A DNA stretch of 60,000 bases from Nematostella vectensis (taxonomy: Eukaryota > Cnidaria > Anthozoa > Actiniaria > Edwardsiidae). Shown here one piece after another: positions 24,101-35,537 of the stretch. The stretch covers positions 10,462,813-10,522,812 of the forward strand of contig NC_064041.1 of NCBI RefSeq assembly GCF_932526225.1, read 5' to 3'. The position numbers and the translations under genes were made by a program. The notes beneath the pieces were generated by a model. It was not told where the DNA came from and did no database searches. It saw nothing but the letters and a program-made list of their open reading frames with translations. Position 1 is the stretch's first letter. Every line of letters starts with the position of its first letter.

Positions 24101-27073
24101 TACATACCTTTAGAAGCAAACGTCTTCATGACGTCATAAGCCATGACACTCATCCACGAGAAGGAAGCCAGTAGGAAGTAATGTACGATGACAGCTACGG
24201 CCACACAGAAACCGCTTATTTGGTTGAAACCGAGCGTGAGGAAGAAGACTTGATAGACGAGGAGGCAGAAGACAAGACTCATCAGAATCTTGCCCGGGAC
24301 GTTCCTCAACTCTTTTAGCAAGAGGTACAACAAGAGAAGAGCGACTTCCGTCAGAAGAGACAGCCCTGTGAATACGTACGTAATGATCTGGAGAGTGGAG
24401 AGGGACTGGTCTCCAGTCTGCGGCTGTTGTGTGACTGATGTGTCACGCCAGCACAGGAAGACCGTGTCATTGATCACGATGTAGCTTCCATTTTCATAAA
24501 TACGCTCCAAGTCTTTGTAGGTCACGACTATACTTCCGTTAGAGTTGAATGTTACATAGGAGATGTTCAAAATAGCGACAGTGCAGTTCTCACCCAGCAA
24601 AGAAAGCAGGGTTTGGTTGTGTTTGTCTTGGTGTTGTTTTATCAGTTGAGGCAGGTTGACGCATTGCAGTGTGAACGGGTCAAACACTTGTGAGCTATTA
24701 CAGCTGTAGCTACCCGTTGTTTCCTTCTGCACGTCCCCGGAGATGGATATCTTGTAGCTGTCTCCCGCGTTCACGTCGAACAGGATCGTCAGGGCGGGGG
24801 GTGGGTTGGGGGGAGCATTAGTAGGGGGCGCCGGGCACCTTGCCTTGCACGTTTCTAGGGCAAACATACTAGTTAGTACATTAGTACCACTCGTTTTTAA
24901 TAGCACTTTTAACTCCCGATAACTCGTAGCTTCAAGAGGAAGTCGGAAGTAGTATCGGAGTTATCGGTGGGAGTACGAGTTATCGGTCGTCAATTGCACT
25001 CATGAAAAAGCATAAAGATATTCTTGTCCGAACCCAGATAGGGTGGGGGGCAGGCGTTAGATCCCTCCCCTCACGAGGGAACTCCTTGGTAACAATAAGA
25101 ACTACCAAAACAGACATAAAGAAGTCTCTGCTACTATTAAAGTAAGCAAAGTTTCTCTCTCATTATGATTCTGATAAGTTTAAAATAAATCTTGTGTAGT
25201 TTTATCCATTTTTTGTAATATTGTCTCGCTCGTTGTTTGTGTTTTTCTTCAATTCTGACGAATAAAATATTTCCGAAATGCCTTGATTTCTTTTCCTGCT
25301 TATAATGGTTTAGTTAACAGATTCATTGACGGTATTATCGTTCCATTTTGACGATTAGTATGATATCAGAATGAAACATATTTCCAAATATTTCTTTGTG
25401 GTGCATCATGGGCCATGGGTGCAAGGCCCCAACCCCCCCCCCCCCTACCCCCCTAACATTTGCATCCTTTACGGTTAACGACGCATTCCATTGAAAAGTA
25501 TCTAATAATACGGTCGTCCCAGGTACATTGCATTGAGCGCTATTTTTTCTCTTTTGTGTGATTTTATGCTATTATTTTCGCAGGTAACAAGAAATGTGGG
25601 TCAAGAGATTTAGGAACGTTTTGCGCTATCAATAATGTAGCGCATCTGCATAATTTATTTTCGCGCTGCGATGAAAATGCTCATATTTTGAAACATGGTA
25701 CAACATTATTGTACGATAAATAGAAATATTGGGTGGACTAGTCTAGGAATTTATTTGGGTTTAGAAATATACTTGAGCCCCAGCTTTCCCTTTTATACTG
25801 GAACCTTTGTGTTTAAACGAGGCCTTCATGCAAAGGAAATTATCTACTTTATTTAAAAAAAAATGATAAATAAAACATTCCTTCACTCTCATACCTGAAC
25901 AATCAGTTCTTTCCTCTCCTCTGCACAGTGTACAGTGTGGGTTTCGTCGTGTTGTACTGTACCGCAGATCCGAAATATAAGGGAGAGAATATAATCCACA
26001 GATAGCACTTGTGAGCTGCGAGAGAGTCTTAAAATTTTGCCCTTCAACATTGCATGCCGGGTCCTTTGCCTTACATGACAACAGTTGATCCAAGAACTCC
26101 GAGCGGGGTTTGTATTCCCATGCGCATGCGCGCCGCACGTATTCCATCAATTCAGTTGTGGTAGTATTGACAGAAACGCCAGAAGAGTTCCGACATGTGA
26201 TTGATAGCTGCCAATAACTCACATTCCTCACAGCATTACAAGACGCGCAGTACACGTTTCGATATGATACTTTTGTGCGCATATCAAATACAGGAATTCC
26301 ACTGACCAGGTCTAAATTGCTCGCCGTCTCGTTACATTTGGCTATCATGCCATTGTTGAGGTAGTTGCTGGGGCAACCGCTGACGAAGATGTACGACGTC
26401 GAATTTTTATTGATGTCAACGCAGGATCTCTTGGGATCAGCTACAAAAAAGTCCCATTGGTAGTTATCTTTGCACCTAAAAAAATCCAATCCAACAAGAA
26501 ATTCCAACATTATAACGCATAGTACATTGTATGAGATAAAGTTCTTGAAATATGTAAAAGATATAGGTTATTGGGCCACTCGCATCCTTAAATACGATGA
26601 CCCAATTTAAGGGGATTGGGTTGCGCTGGAGGTTTGCTCTTTTATACGCCTGGAGCTTAGAGTAGAGTTTTTTCTAACCCCGTTTTCACAGGAACGGAAA
26701 TCGGAATTTGAAAGCCCCTATTCGAGAGCTGAAAAATCCCTCTAAGTTCAAGACGACGTATTTCATTGTAACTTACTTGTCACGGTAGTCAAGGCAACAG
26801 TCACCAAGCTCCAAGCATATGTCGTCGCAGTAGCATGATTCCTGAATATTCGTTCTCAGTTCCCCACAGCGCCCATTGCACAGGTATTCCCTTGGCAGCA
26901 AAGCAGAGCATGTATCGGGTTCCCAGAATACCGTAGTGCTCAGTGCGGTCTGAAGGGCGTTGAAACTTATGTTTTGGCCGCGAAATGGGACGATTATGTC
27001 TTCTGATGATGAGAGATCATAATAAGATCATTCTATGATAATTCTAAACTTGAATTTTGCCAACAATATTAGG

Positions 27074-27106
<33 letters not shown>

Positions 27107-30100
27107 GATAATGATAATGATAATGATAATGATAATGATAATGATAGTGATAGTGATAGTGATAGTGATAGTGATAGTGATAGTGATAGTGATAGTGATA
27201 GTGATAGTGATAGTGATAGTGATAGTGATAGTGATAGTGATAGTGATAGTGATAGTGATAGTGATAGTGATAGTGATAGTGATAGTGATAGTGATAGTGA
27301 TAGTGATAGTGATAGTGATAGTGATAGTGATAGTGATAGTGATAGTGATAGTGATAGTGATAGTGATAGTGATAGTGATAGTGATAGTGATAGTGATAGT
27401 GATAGTGATAGTGATAGTGATAGTGATAGTGATAGTGATAGTGATAGTGATAGTGATAGTGATAGTGATAGTGATAGTGATAGTGATAGTGATAGTGATA
27501 GTGATAGTGATAGTGATAGTGATAGTGACAGTGACAGTGACAGTGATAGTGACAGTGACAGTGACAGTGACAGTGACAGTGACAGTGACAGTGATAGTGA
27601 CAGTGATAGTGATAGTGACAGTGACAGTGATAGTGATAGTGACAGTGACAGTGATAGTGACAGTGATAGTGATAGTGACAGTGACAGTGATAGTGATAGC
27701 GACAGTGACAGTGACAGTGACAGTGACAGTGATAGTGATAGTGATAGTAGTAGTGACAGTGATAGTGACAGTGATAGTGATAGTGATAGTGATAGTGATA
27801 GTGATAGTGACAGTGATAGTGATAGTGATAGTGATAGTGATAGTGACAGTGATAGTGATAGTGATAGTGATAGTGATAGTGATAGTGATAGTGATAGTGA
27901 TAGTGACAGTGATAGCGACAGTGATAGTGACAGTGACAATGACAGTGACAGTGACAGTGATAGTGATAGTGATAGTGATAGTGATAGTGACAGTGATAGT
28001 GATAGTGATAGTGACAGTGACAGTGACAGTGATAGCGACAGTGACAGTGATAGTGACAGTGCTAGTGATAGTAAGAAGGAGAAGGATAGCGATAGCGATA
28101 GCGATAATGACAAGGTCTCTTGATAATGATAATGAGGTCGCGCAACAACGAATTTGGATGTAATGTTAACAAAACAGTTAACAAACACAGCTGCACCTAG
28201 TCAGCGGTATCCAAGCTTTCCAACAGTGCTTTGCGGTCCCCACTTAATACCTCGTCGTTGTGCTGAAGCCAGCACAAGTTGATGGTTGCTTGTATTTTTC
28301 ATAAAAAATACAGCTATGAGGATATTAGGAGAGTGTCTCAGGACATCATGAAGTCTATTGGGGCATAATTGAGTGCTTTGCTTATGAATATGTGCAAGCA
28401 AAGGTGGATTCATGATGATTTTTGTTTGTTTGGCTTTGCCTGGATGAGAAAATAATTTTCTAATGAATCACCACAGCTCTCCTAAATGCTGTCTTTTCTG
28501 AAACCAAATTGATTCCAAAATTGTTTATACTGCTTTTCTGGGTCTGTATGACCTGGGATTGATTTGTTTGGCTTCGGGGTGAAAAGACTGGCCCTCCCCT
28601 CGTGAATTTTTCCCTGGATCTCCCAGAATGCTTTGCAATCCGTAAAGGCATCTTCGTGGTTTTACAAGCCTTCAAGGAGTGTACATTGTGTTTTGAGGCC
28701 ATGGAAATGAACCTGGAGGATCAGAATAAAGGTATCTATTTGTGTCTTGAGCTGTGTTTGCTGATCTCTCTCCCTTGTGTGGTATTTTGAGCGTTTTATT
28801 GAGAGGGGTGATTCTGCTTTTCTTTCCTTGTTCTATTTGAAAGTTGTCAAAGAACCTGTGCTATTTGGCTTAAAAGTAGTTGCTAACACCTTGGTTGAAT
28901 GCATATCTTCAAGACCATTTATCCCTTAGACTGATGCCTGAGTATCTTCATCTTGTTGTGTTTAGTTTGCATTTATGAATTTTTTGGGTTGTGAGTACTT
29001 CCCAAAGCCGGTACAAGCCGGTTGAGGGGTCAATGTGTTTACCAACACACCCTAAAAATTATGCTTGCCTCACTGCCTGAGAACAATGCCTTTTTCGCAA
29101 GCTTAAGTGCATACAACAGTGTAAGCAAATTCTGCTTGATAGACAAACAAGCCTCCATTAAGTTATGGCTGATATTCTAACAGATATTTTTTTATGTTAA
29201 AATCATTGGGGAAACCACAGGGGAGCCCAAATTCTATAAAAATATTCGCCTTTATAAATTCAAAGCAGCAGTGTCAACCCACTTTTGATACTTTTCCTGT
29301 ATATTAACCGTCAAAGTAATCTTATCACAAAACCTTGCCTGAATCTGATGTTTTCTTGCGCATTTTTTTCTAAAATAGCTATGCATATCATCCCTATCAA
29401 TGATTCCAGTATTGTCCAAGTAAAAAAATTCTATTTTCTAGGTTAAAGATATTCACTTGCTAGAAATGGCATATATGTAATCCAATCCACTGGTGTATGT
29501 CACAGCACAAGTCTAAAAAGGCTTAGTTATTTTGATTAAAATGTAGGGGTGGTGGATTAAATCGTTCAAAATCCATGCAAATAAACGAGGTCGATCGCTC
29601 CATCTTTATGCATTTCTTTGCATTTATTTCTACATTTGGAAGGAGGCATGAATAGAACGGGGCCTTAAGTTAAGCAGAATTTATTGACAAGGGTTCTTAG
29701 GATTGATATTCAGAATCGGAAAAAAAAATTGAAAATATTTCTCATTGCTAGAATTTAGCAAATATGAATGAATGAATGCTTTGCATGCTGACTTGGTTGA
29801 CAGCGAATAATTGCTGCTTGAACGACTGTCTATAAATAGTTATTCTACCGTTTGCTGTAAGTTTAGTTCGAAATACACTTTCTAAATGCTCTATTGGTAT
29901 ATGGTCTAGAATTTCTTGATATTTGGTGCCGATACAGCAAAAGCTGGGACTATTATTAAACTTGATAAACTGAAAAATTGCTAAGGTCGGAACCTATAAT
30001 AATATCGAAGATCGAATGTCTTTAAGATACTAGACGTGTAGCACTTGGCCCTCACTGGAATGCAAGTAAAAGAGAACGCGACTGTTTGTGTTTCGAACAC

Positions 30101-30257
30101 ATTTGTTTGTCCGATTCTGCGTACTGTTACCCTATGTCTTCAAGTAAAAACAGCGTTCCAAAAGACCTTAACAATAGTTCAGTTCCTTCTTACCTGGCAT
30201 GACTAGAATGGCCAATAGCAGCGTTAGATGCACTCTTACCCCACAGCTCACCACCAT
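21154..30257 (-). CDS. Somatomedin-B Methuselah/secretin-like 7TM receptor, copy B (8 exons, 727 aa)
   Basis: Minus-strand exons: 30257-30194, 27002-26777, 26475-25895, 24854-24108, 23800-23672, 22824-22694, 21672-21501, 21287-21154. They total 2184 nt with matching phases. The layout equals copy A: signal peptide ([21 protein letters not shown]), eight-Cys somatomedin-B domain ([19 protein letters not shown]), Cys-rich ectodomain, seven helices, short basic tail. Exons 4-7 are nearly identical to copy A, while the somatomedin-B and Cys-rich exons differ more, so the ligand-facing part has diverged fastest. The TM4 exon is 129 nt and the TM6-7 exon 172 nt in both. Copy B has a Cys-rich segment ([11 protein letters not shown]) at the start of exon 4 that copy A lacks. 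Intron 1 contains about 1 kb of hexanucleotide repeat. No GPS motif was seen. G-protein signalling at the cell surface is inferred from the family. Confidence 0.85.
22030..22115. repeat. Imperfect hairpin repeat
   Basis: GGAGACCAAGGGCGACGCGG and CGCGACGCTCTTGGTCCCCC are near-perfect reverse complements around an 18-nt loop. It lies in the intron between the TM5 and TM6-7 exons of copy B. Confidence 0.55.
22255..22505. mobile_element. MITE with ATACACCTATTT ends
   Basis: The ends ATACACCTATTTGAAAATAC and AAATAGGTGTAT are imperfect inverted repeats extending through GCAAATGGC. A fragment of the same family is at 6980-7115. Confidence 0.65.
23532..23600 (-). pseudogene. Relic of a duplicated TM4 exon (copy B)
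   Basis: TATCCAAAGTGCACAGCGTC, TGTCTTGTTAAAGTTGAATG and AGGAAGACAATGA copy the 3' half of the TM4 exon at 23672-23800. The relic lies about 70 bp beyond that exon's donor. The frame is damaged, so it is not a usable exon. Confidence 0.6.
27075..28135. repeat. About 1 kb hexanucleotide repeat (GATAGT/GACAGT)
   Basis: GATAAT units (27075-27141) lead into more than 150 GATAGT and GACAGT units, with T/C variants concentrated after 27520 and GATAGC at the end. All three + frames stay open (Asp-Ser, Ile-Val), so long open frames here are artefacts. It lies in intron 1 of receptor copy B, starting about 70 bp upstream of exon 2's acceptor. Confidence 0.97.
28189..29000. mobile_element. Dispersed repeat, relative of the element at 56820-57781
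   Basis: It shares in order GCACCTAGTCAGCGGTAT, GAGAGTGTCTCAGGACATCA, TTTGTTTGGCTTCGGGG, AATAAAGGTATCTATTTGTG and GTTTAGTTTGCATTT with the complete TTAA-flanked copy at 56820. The ends are not clear, and no transposase frame remains. Presumed non-autonomous piggyBac-type. Confidence 0.65.
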
Positions 30258-32666
30258 GATTGCTTAGCAAAAGATTTCCAGATCTTTTCGAGTCGTCTTC
30301 GTAATATAACCCGTTGCTTTTTGTTTCTTTATTTACCATATGAGTGCTGATGATTTATCATTTTCCTCAGTGGTCTAATATTGAAATGTTCACTTCGCCT
30401 TCAGACCACAATATCATACATTCTTGAGCTTTAGTCGGCTGTGACTTCGTCAACTTTTTCAACTCGGCAGTTAGATCTACCTCTATTTATTCATATATTG
30501 ATGGTTAAGATAAAGAAAGGGCGGGGGTGGGGGTGGTGGGAGGGTGAGCTGCCGAATGGTTTCCCAACAAAGAGTGCTCTACAAGTGTCTTTATTAGATG
30601 AGTCTTGTAAATATTGATGGAAAAAGAGCGGCCGGATTATGTCGAGAGAAGAGTTTAGTAATCTACTCCATGTATTATGATGTTAGGAACTCGATTGAGA
30701 ATCGTCTCAAATTTGAGAGTGGTTATATGACAGCCACGTTTATTATGTCGAATGACAGAAATGGAAAACCCGGGATTCCGCATAGATTTAAAAATAGGTG
30801 TAATTTAGTTCGAAAACTTTACCTTCAGTTATCAATTATAAATTGTGTAATTTTGTGTTGCTGTTAAGAGAAAGCAAAGCAAATAAATTAATTGGCTAGT
30901 CACAAAGGTTATATATATAATCCGCCTCCGTTATTTTGTACACCATGCCGAGTCCTGCTTGTAAGACCGTGCTCTATAACTGTTGTTTCAACAGTCTGAC
31001 GTGATTAGCGGAATTGTAAATGAATTTTCAACACACTATGGGGTATGGGTAAGGCAACAACATTTGGAGAGAGGGGTAATTGATAAGAGAATTAGATATA
31101 GGTTTAGTGGGAATTTTGTTTTTGAAGCTCGCATGACAGTGAATAAAACCTGCCAATATTCTGCCATCAGATTTGCTCAGCGTACCACAGCGACACCGAT
31201 ATTAGCCCTTCCCGAGAATCGACGCGGCAGGAGCACGACTTGCGCTAAGAGATCACGTGACTATTTGGCTGGCAAGCGCGCGCTCAGTCTTCTATGAGCC
31301 GTATTCAATGCAAATGAATGCAAATGACGATGAAACAATCGACTCGATTCATTTGCATGCATTTGCATTGAATACGGATCATGGAAAATACGACGTTTGA
31401 ACTTAGCCTTAGTGGCAAAATAACAGCAGCAAAAAGCAACTTATTCACCGCTTACGAAAATAGCCAGAATTCTTTTTTTCAAGAAAGATTTTAGTTTCAT
31501 TTAAATATTTAATTTTTTCGTCGTTCTCTGGTGTGACGGGAGCAGTTATTTCTAGTTTTTTTTTATTATTTTGTTTTGAATATGCCACCCGGAAAGGTCA
31601 CATGATCTCTTATAGAAAGTCCCCTATTGATTACCAGAATCTTCTTTATTTCTATGGATTCCGTATAATGATGTGAGTCGTTAATAATTCCCGTTAATTC
31701 TCGAGTTTTCCCGGAAATTGTCTGGTTTGACTTTCTCGCGTGCTCTCACCTCTTGAGCGGGACACGAATGTAATGTTAGTATAAATTTTAGCAATCGAAA
31801 TAAATAAAGCCCTACTCAAAACGAAGAGATTTGTCGGTTCAGAGAAATATGAATATGAATATGCTATGAAAGAGACATGTTCGTTCATGAAATTAAACTT
31901 CATCGAGACGTGAGTCTGAATATATTAGTGAGTTTTGAATTTTTTTCTTGTTAAAAAATGTCGACCCTCTCCCAATCTAAAGCACAAAAATGGTGACAAG
32001 TGTCTTTATTAGATGAGTCTATAAGGCGGAACCTCCCAAATTAGTTCCACCTCACTTAAAAGGCGTTCTTCACCTAAAAGGCGACCAAAATTAATGGCCC
32101 TTTCCCAGAACATAAAAATCCCAGAACATAAAATTATACCCTAACCCGTCGACTGCTCGTTCTCAGAGTAATGGCGGACTCCAAAAGTGCTTTTGACCTT
32201 GCGTTAGCAGAATCAGAGAAATCGTTTTCTATAACATTTAAAAAATATATATATTTTCCTCTCCTCATTTTCTTCGGAAAAATTCCGCGTGATACTCAGA
32301 TTAGATATTCAAATGCCTTGTCCAGGCCGGTCATTGCGTTTGTTTATTTCTCATTGGTATCGTTTTTCAAAGCGAAGATCTACTAGTTATACAAAGGCGT
32401 TGGATGTCATAGAAGCTGCTTAATACTACGGACATTATTAGTAGTAGCTACCAAATATTTAGACAGACCAGGTGCCAAATATTCTAGAAATTTGTCTGTG
32501 AGAGCACGAAGAATGCTTGGGGTTGTCTGCGCCACGTCGCGCGAGTTGTTGATTGAGTGAGCTTATAAAATAATGGCATTTGTGTTCAAGCAGCGGTTTG
32601 TCTATTTAGAGGAAAAATCCTGTAGTAAATTGGTGATGTGAATATCCTGTAGTAATTGTGGATCTC
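30258..32666. other. Intergenic DNA, no supported gene
   Basis: This is the 5' flank of receptor copy B. Open frames at 30598-30867, 30983-31297 and 32171-32386 show no recognisable domain or splice context. The 31299-31377 palindrome is listed separately. Confidence 0.4.
31299..31377. repeat. Palindromic element with four ATGCAAAT octamers
   Basis: The inverted arms (CCGTATTCAATGCAAATGAA and its complement) each hold two ATGCAAAT octamers, at 31308-31315, 31318-31325, 31351-31358 and 31361-31368. ATGCAAAT is the consensus site of POU/Oct transcription factors. A second family member is at 35871-36006. Confidence 0.75.
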
Positions 32667-33622
32667 TTCCCTGCTAGCAGAGGCCTCTTTTCTCTGTATT
32701 TCGCTGGGCTGGAGTTCGCGAGGAAAAGATACCTCTGCCATGGGTCGAAAATGTTTCTGTTGCGCATGCGTGAGCGTTAATAAGCGACCGACGTGCCAAA
32801 ACCCGTACCATCGCGCGAAAGCTGTCAATATGCTAATATGCTTTGCATGGGTTTAGTCGAAAATCATGAATCAAACTCCGGTTAGTTCTCCTCTTCGAAA
32901 AAAGAAAACAACTATTCAATTTCAATCACCTAAAACGTCAATAAAAAGATTGAACAACAAACGCAGCAAAGACGGGTTTTGTCTTGTTTGTGGGATTAAT
33001 TTCAAGACATCTGGGCAGGCGAGTTTCTTCAATGTAAATATCGCACAGTTGGATTCGAAGAAAATGTTACAAAACTTTTTGGTAAACTTAGATCAGATTT
33101 TTATTTATTTATTTATTTATATATTGTAATCCGCAAAGCGTGAGCATGAGGCGGATATATAAAATTACAATAACAAAAGGAAATGAAATAAATGTAAAAG
33201 GAAAAAGAATACAAAATAAAGTAATAATGTAACACTACTGTCTCTTCATTTTAACATTATATGCAAAATTCACTGGATATTCCCAGAAGAATATGCAAAA
33301 CCTGTAAACGGAAGATTGACTCGTTAGTCAAAAGAGAGAAAATTCTGAATGAAGATAAGGCATTGAATGGCTTCTTTTATAATTCGTCGCGTGATATTTC
33401 TACGGAGGACGCCGTTTCGAATGCGGGCTTATATGCATGCGCTGGTCATTGTGGGCTCAAATAGTGGCCAGTAATTAATGAATGGAGCATGCGCTCTGGA
33501 TCTCGTCCACGATCGTGGACGGCGGTTTGATCAAACGAACTTGCGACCCATGGCAGAGGTCTCTTCCTCGCGAACTCCAGACCAGCGAAATACAGAGAAA
33601 AGAGGCCTCTGCTAGCAGGGAA
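32667..33622. mobile_element. Mutator-like (MULE) non-autonomous element, copy 1
   Basis: About 80-bp inverted ends start TTCCCTGCTAGCAGAGGCC. An exact 9-bp target duplication GTGGATCTC (32658-32666, 33623-33631) fits the Mutator superfamily. Inside is a decayed zinc-finger-like frame (CLVCGINFKTSG, then ICKTCKRKIDSLVKREK after a frameshift) and a perfect CGTCCACGATCGTGGACG palindrome near 33508. Compared with copy 2 (50523-51282), an extra about 180-bp AT-rich block with a (TTTA)n run lies at 33096-33277. No transposase is present. Confidence 0.85.
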
Positions 33623-33806
33623 GTGGATCTCCAGTCATATACTTGTATCGTAAATCTCCTGAGCCGTGAACTATCTTTGCGTTTCAAATCATTTAGCATA
33701 AAGTTACCCTCACCGAGGTTCGTCGTTACTAAAATTATTAACCTTGCATATAACACCAATGTAGTTTTGTTTTACATAAATATTATTTCTAATTTGATTT
33801 GGGCAT

Positions 33807-34130
33807 TTAATTGTGCCACCACGCGAGTCATTGGAAAATTGACAGCCGACGTATTTTGACTGACATGAAAGGGGCGGCAGGCGTCGCGTCTAGTATTTGT
33901 GTCAGGCGTACTTTTATTTTTTTCTCTCCAACTTTTGAAAAATAAAATCTTTTGAAAAATAAAATCGCTTTAATTGTGCCACCACGCGAGTCATTGGAAA
34001 ATTGACAGCCGACGTATTTTGACTGACATGAAAGGGGCGGCAGGCGTTGCTTCTAGTATTTGTGTCAGGCGTACTTTTATTTTTTCTCTCCAACTTTTGA
34101 AAAATAAAATCGCCTGATACTCAGGCTAAT
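33807..34130. repeat. Tandem duplication, about 163-bp period
   Basis: Two nearly identical copies begin TTAATTGTGCCACCACGCGA and include CATGAAAGGGGCGGCAGGCG. They immediately follow the Mutator-like element. Confidence 0.8.
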
Positions 34131-35325
34131 AAAGGGGCGGCGGAGCAGGCCTTAAACACTACCAAGCCAGGAGAAAAGATGATTTCGAGCCTATTTTTTT
34201 GGGGTGTAAATAATATTGTATAGGAGGGTCTGGGGGCATGCTTTCCCAACTGAAATTGTGCCATTTTCAAATACATGAAAGGCTAATTATTGCTAAAACC
34301 TATCCAAACCGGAAAGTTACTGGGGTGGGGGGGAGGAACATGACATGAATAGAAATCCGTAAATTTATTGATAGAAGTTAATAGAACCAAAACTGCAAAA
34401 GATGAAAATAGTAGAGGCCACATTTAAAGGGAAAATGATTTTCAACGTCAGCCAAACGAAATAACGAAAGGGCAAGCAGAAGGCGCATCACATTCATTCT
34501 ATTTTGTAGGAGGTCTGTGGCTCTTCCCAGAATAAATTGAAATGACTTTTAGGAGGCTCGGAAATTGATCAGAATACTTGTTCAAAAAAGGCCCTCCCCT
34601 AAACCCGTATCATAAATTGAGGCCCTCCCACAAACATGGCAGCTCCCCCATTAAATAATGACCCTTCTCTTAACCCATGTTGCTCACAATCAATAAATTG
34701 TTGAAACTACTCTTATTATATTCACCAGCGGCGTAGATTTTTAACAGGAGGGGGCCCAAAAGGAATTTTCTCCTGTATTTTAGATAATGTCTCATACATT
34801 TACTGTATCTTTGACTGCTAAAAGAGGGGGGAGGGTCCCCTTGGCCACCCCCTGGACATGCCCCTGTTCCCTGTTCGAAATATTTGTTATATTAATTAGA
34901 ATCCGGGTTTAAATCCTTACAAAGACTAAAAATAGTGAAAGTGTCGTTTATAGAAGATAACAGAGGGGTTGAATTCAAGACTTTAGAGTCGATCAGGATC
35001 TGCTTGTAGGACCATTCATAAGCGGAAAATCATCACCATCTGCCTTATTACTTCTAACGTGCTGAAAACAAACAGGTCTGTTCTTCACTAACGAAATAGG
35101 CAATTTTACCGTCTTTCTTTAGCTTTAATCAGGGCAGGTATCTTTAACTTTCTAGAAAAATTCTTCCTCTGCCTCTAATCTCGGAGCTTGCTTTTTAGCG
35201 AAAAGGTTGGGGAAACTGGGCTGTTCTCTTTACCTTAACTGTTTACTTCAGCTATCAACCTTAGACGCTGACGCTGGTTAACTATTTTCTAGAATGCAAG
35301 TGAAGACAGAAAAAGCCCGTGACTC
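34131..35325. other. Non-coding DNA
   Basis: No gene is seen. It contains the CAGCGGCGTAG element at 34735-34865 (relative of 2760-2915). TTTATT at 35343-35348 just beyond is AATAAA on the minus strand, a plausible poly(A) signal for the exon chain ending at 35538. Confidence 0.4.
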
Positions 35326-35537
35326 AGCCATGGTTGCAGACCTTTATTTTAGATGTTGCTATTTACATTTCTATCTACAAAATCATAAAAAATTCGAAAA
35401 TGTCTGTACATGATTTACACTCGAGTATGAAACGCGTTAACAAGGGATAACGTTGGGCTATTACAATCTAACCAAGCGATATGCTAAGTCATCAAGCACG
35501 GGCACCATGGAAACCGTGTCCACCTCCGAGCAGTGTT

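Noticed and set aside
27028-28188. Three 360- to 390-aa open frames (Ser-Leu, Asp-Ser, Ile-Val repeats)
   Set aside because: A hexanucleotide repeat without stop codons opens these frames; the array lies in an intron of receptor copy B.
30983-31297. 104-aa frame
   Set aside because: No domain, runs into the octamer palindrome, and has no supporting signals.
32171-32386. 71-aa frame starting MADSKSAFDLALAESEKSFS
   Set aside because: The start looks protein-like, but the rest is low-complexity and no downstream exon could be found.
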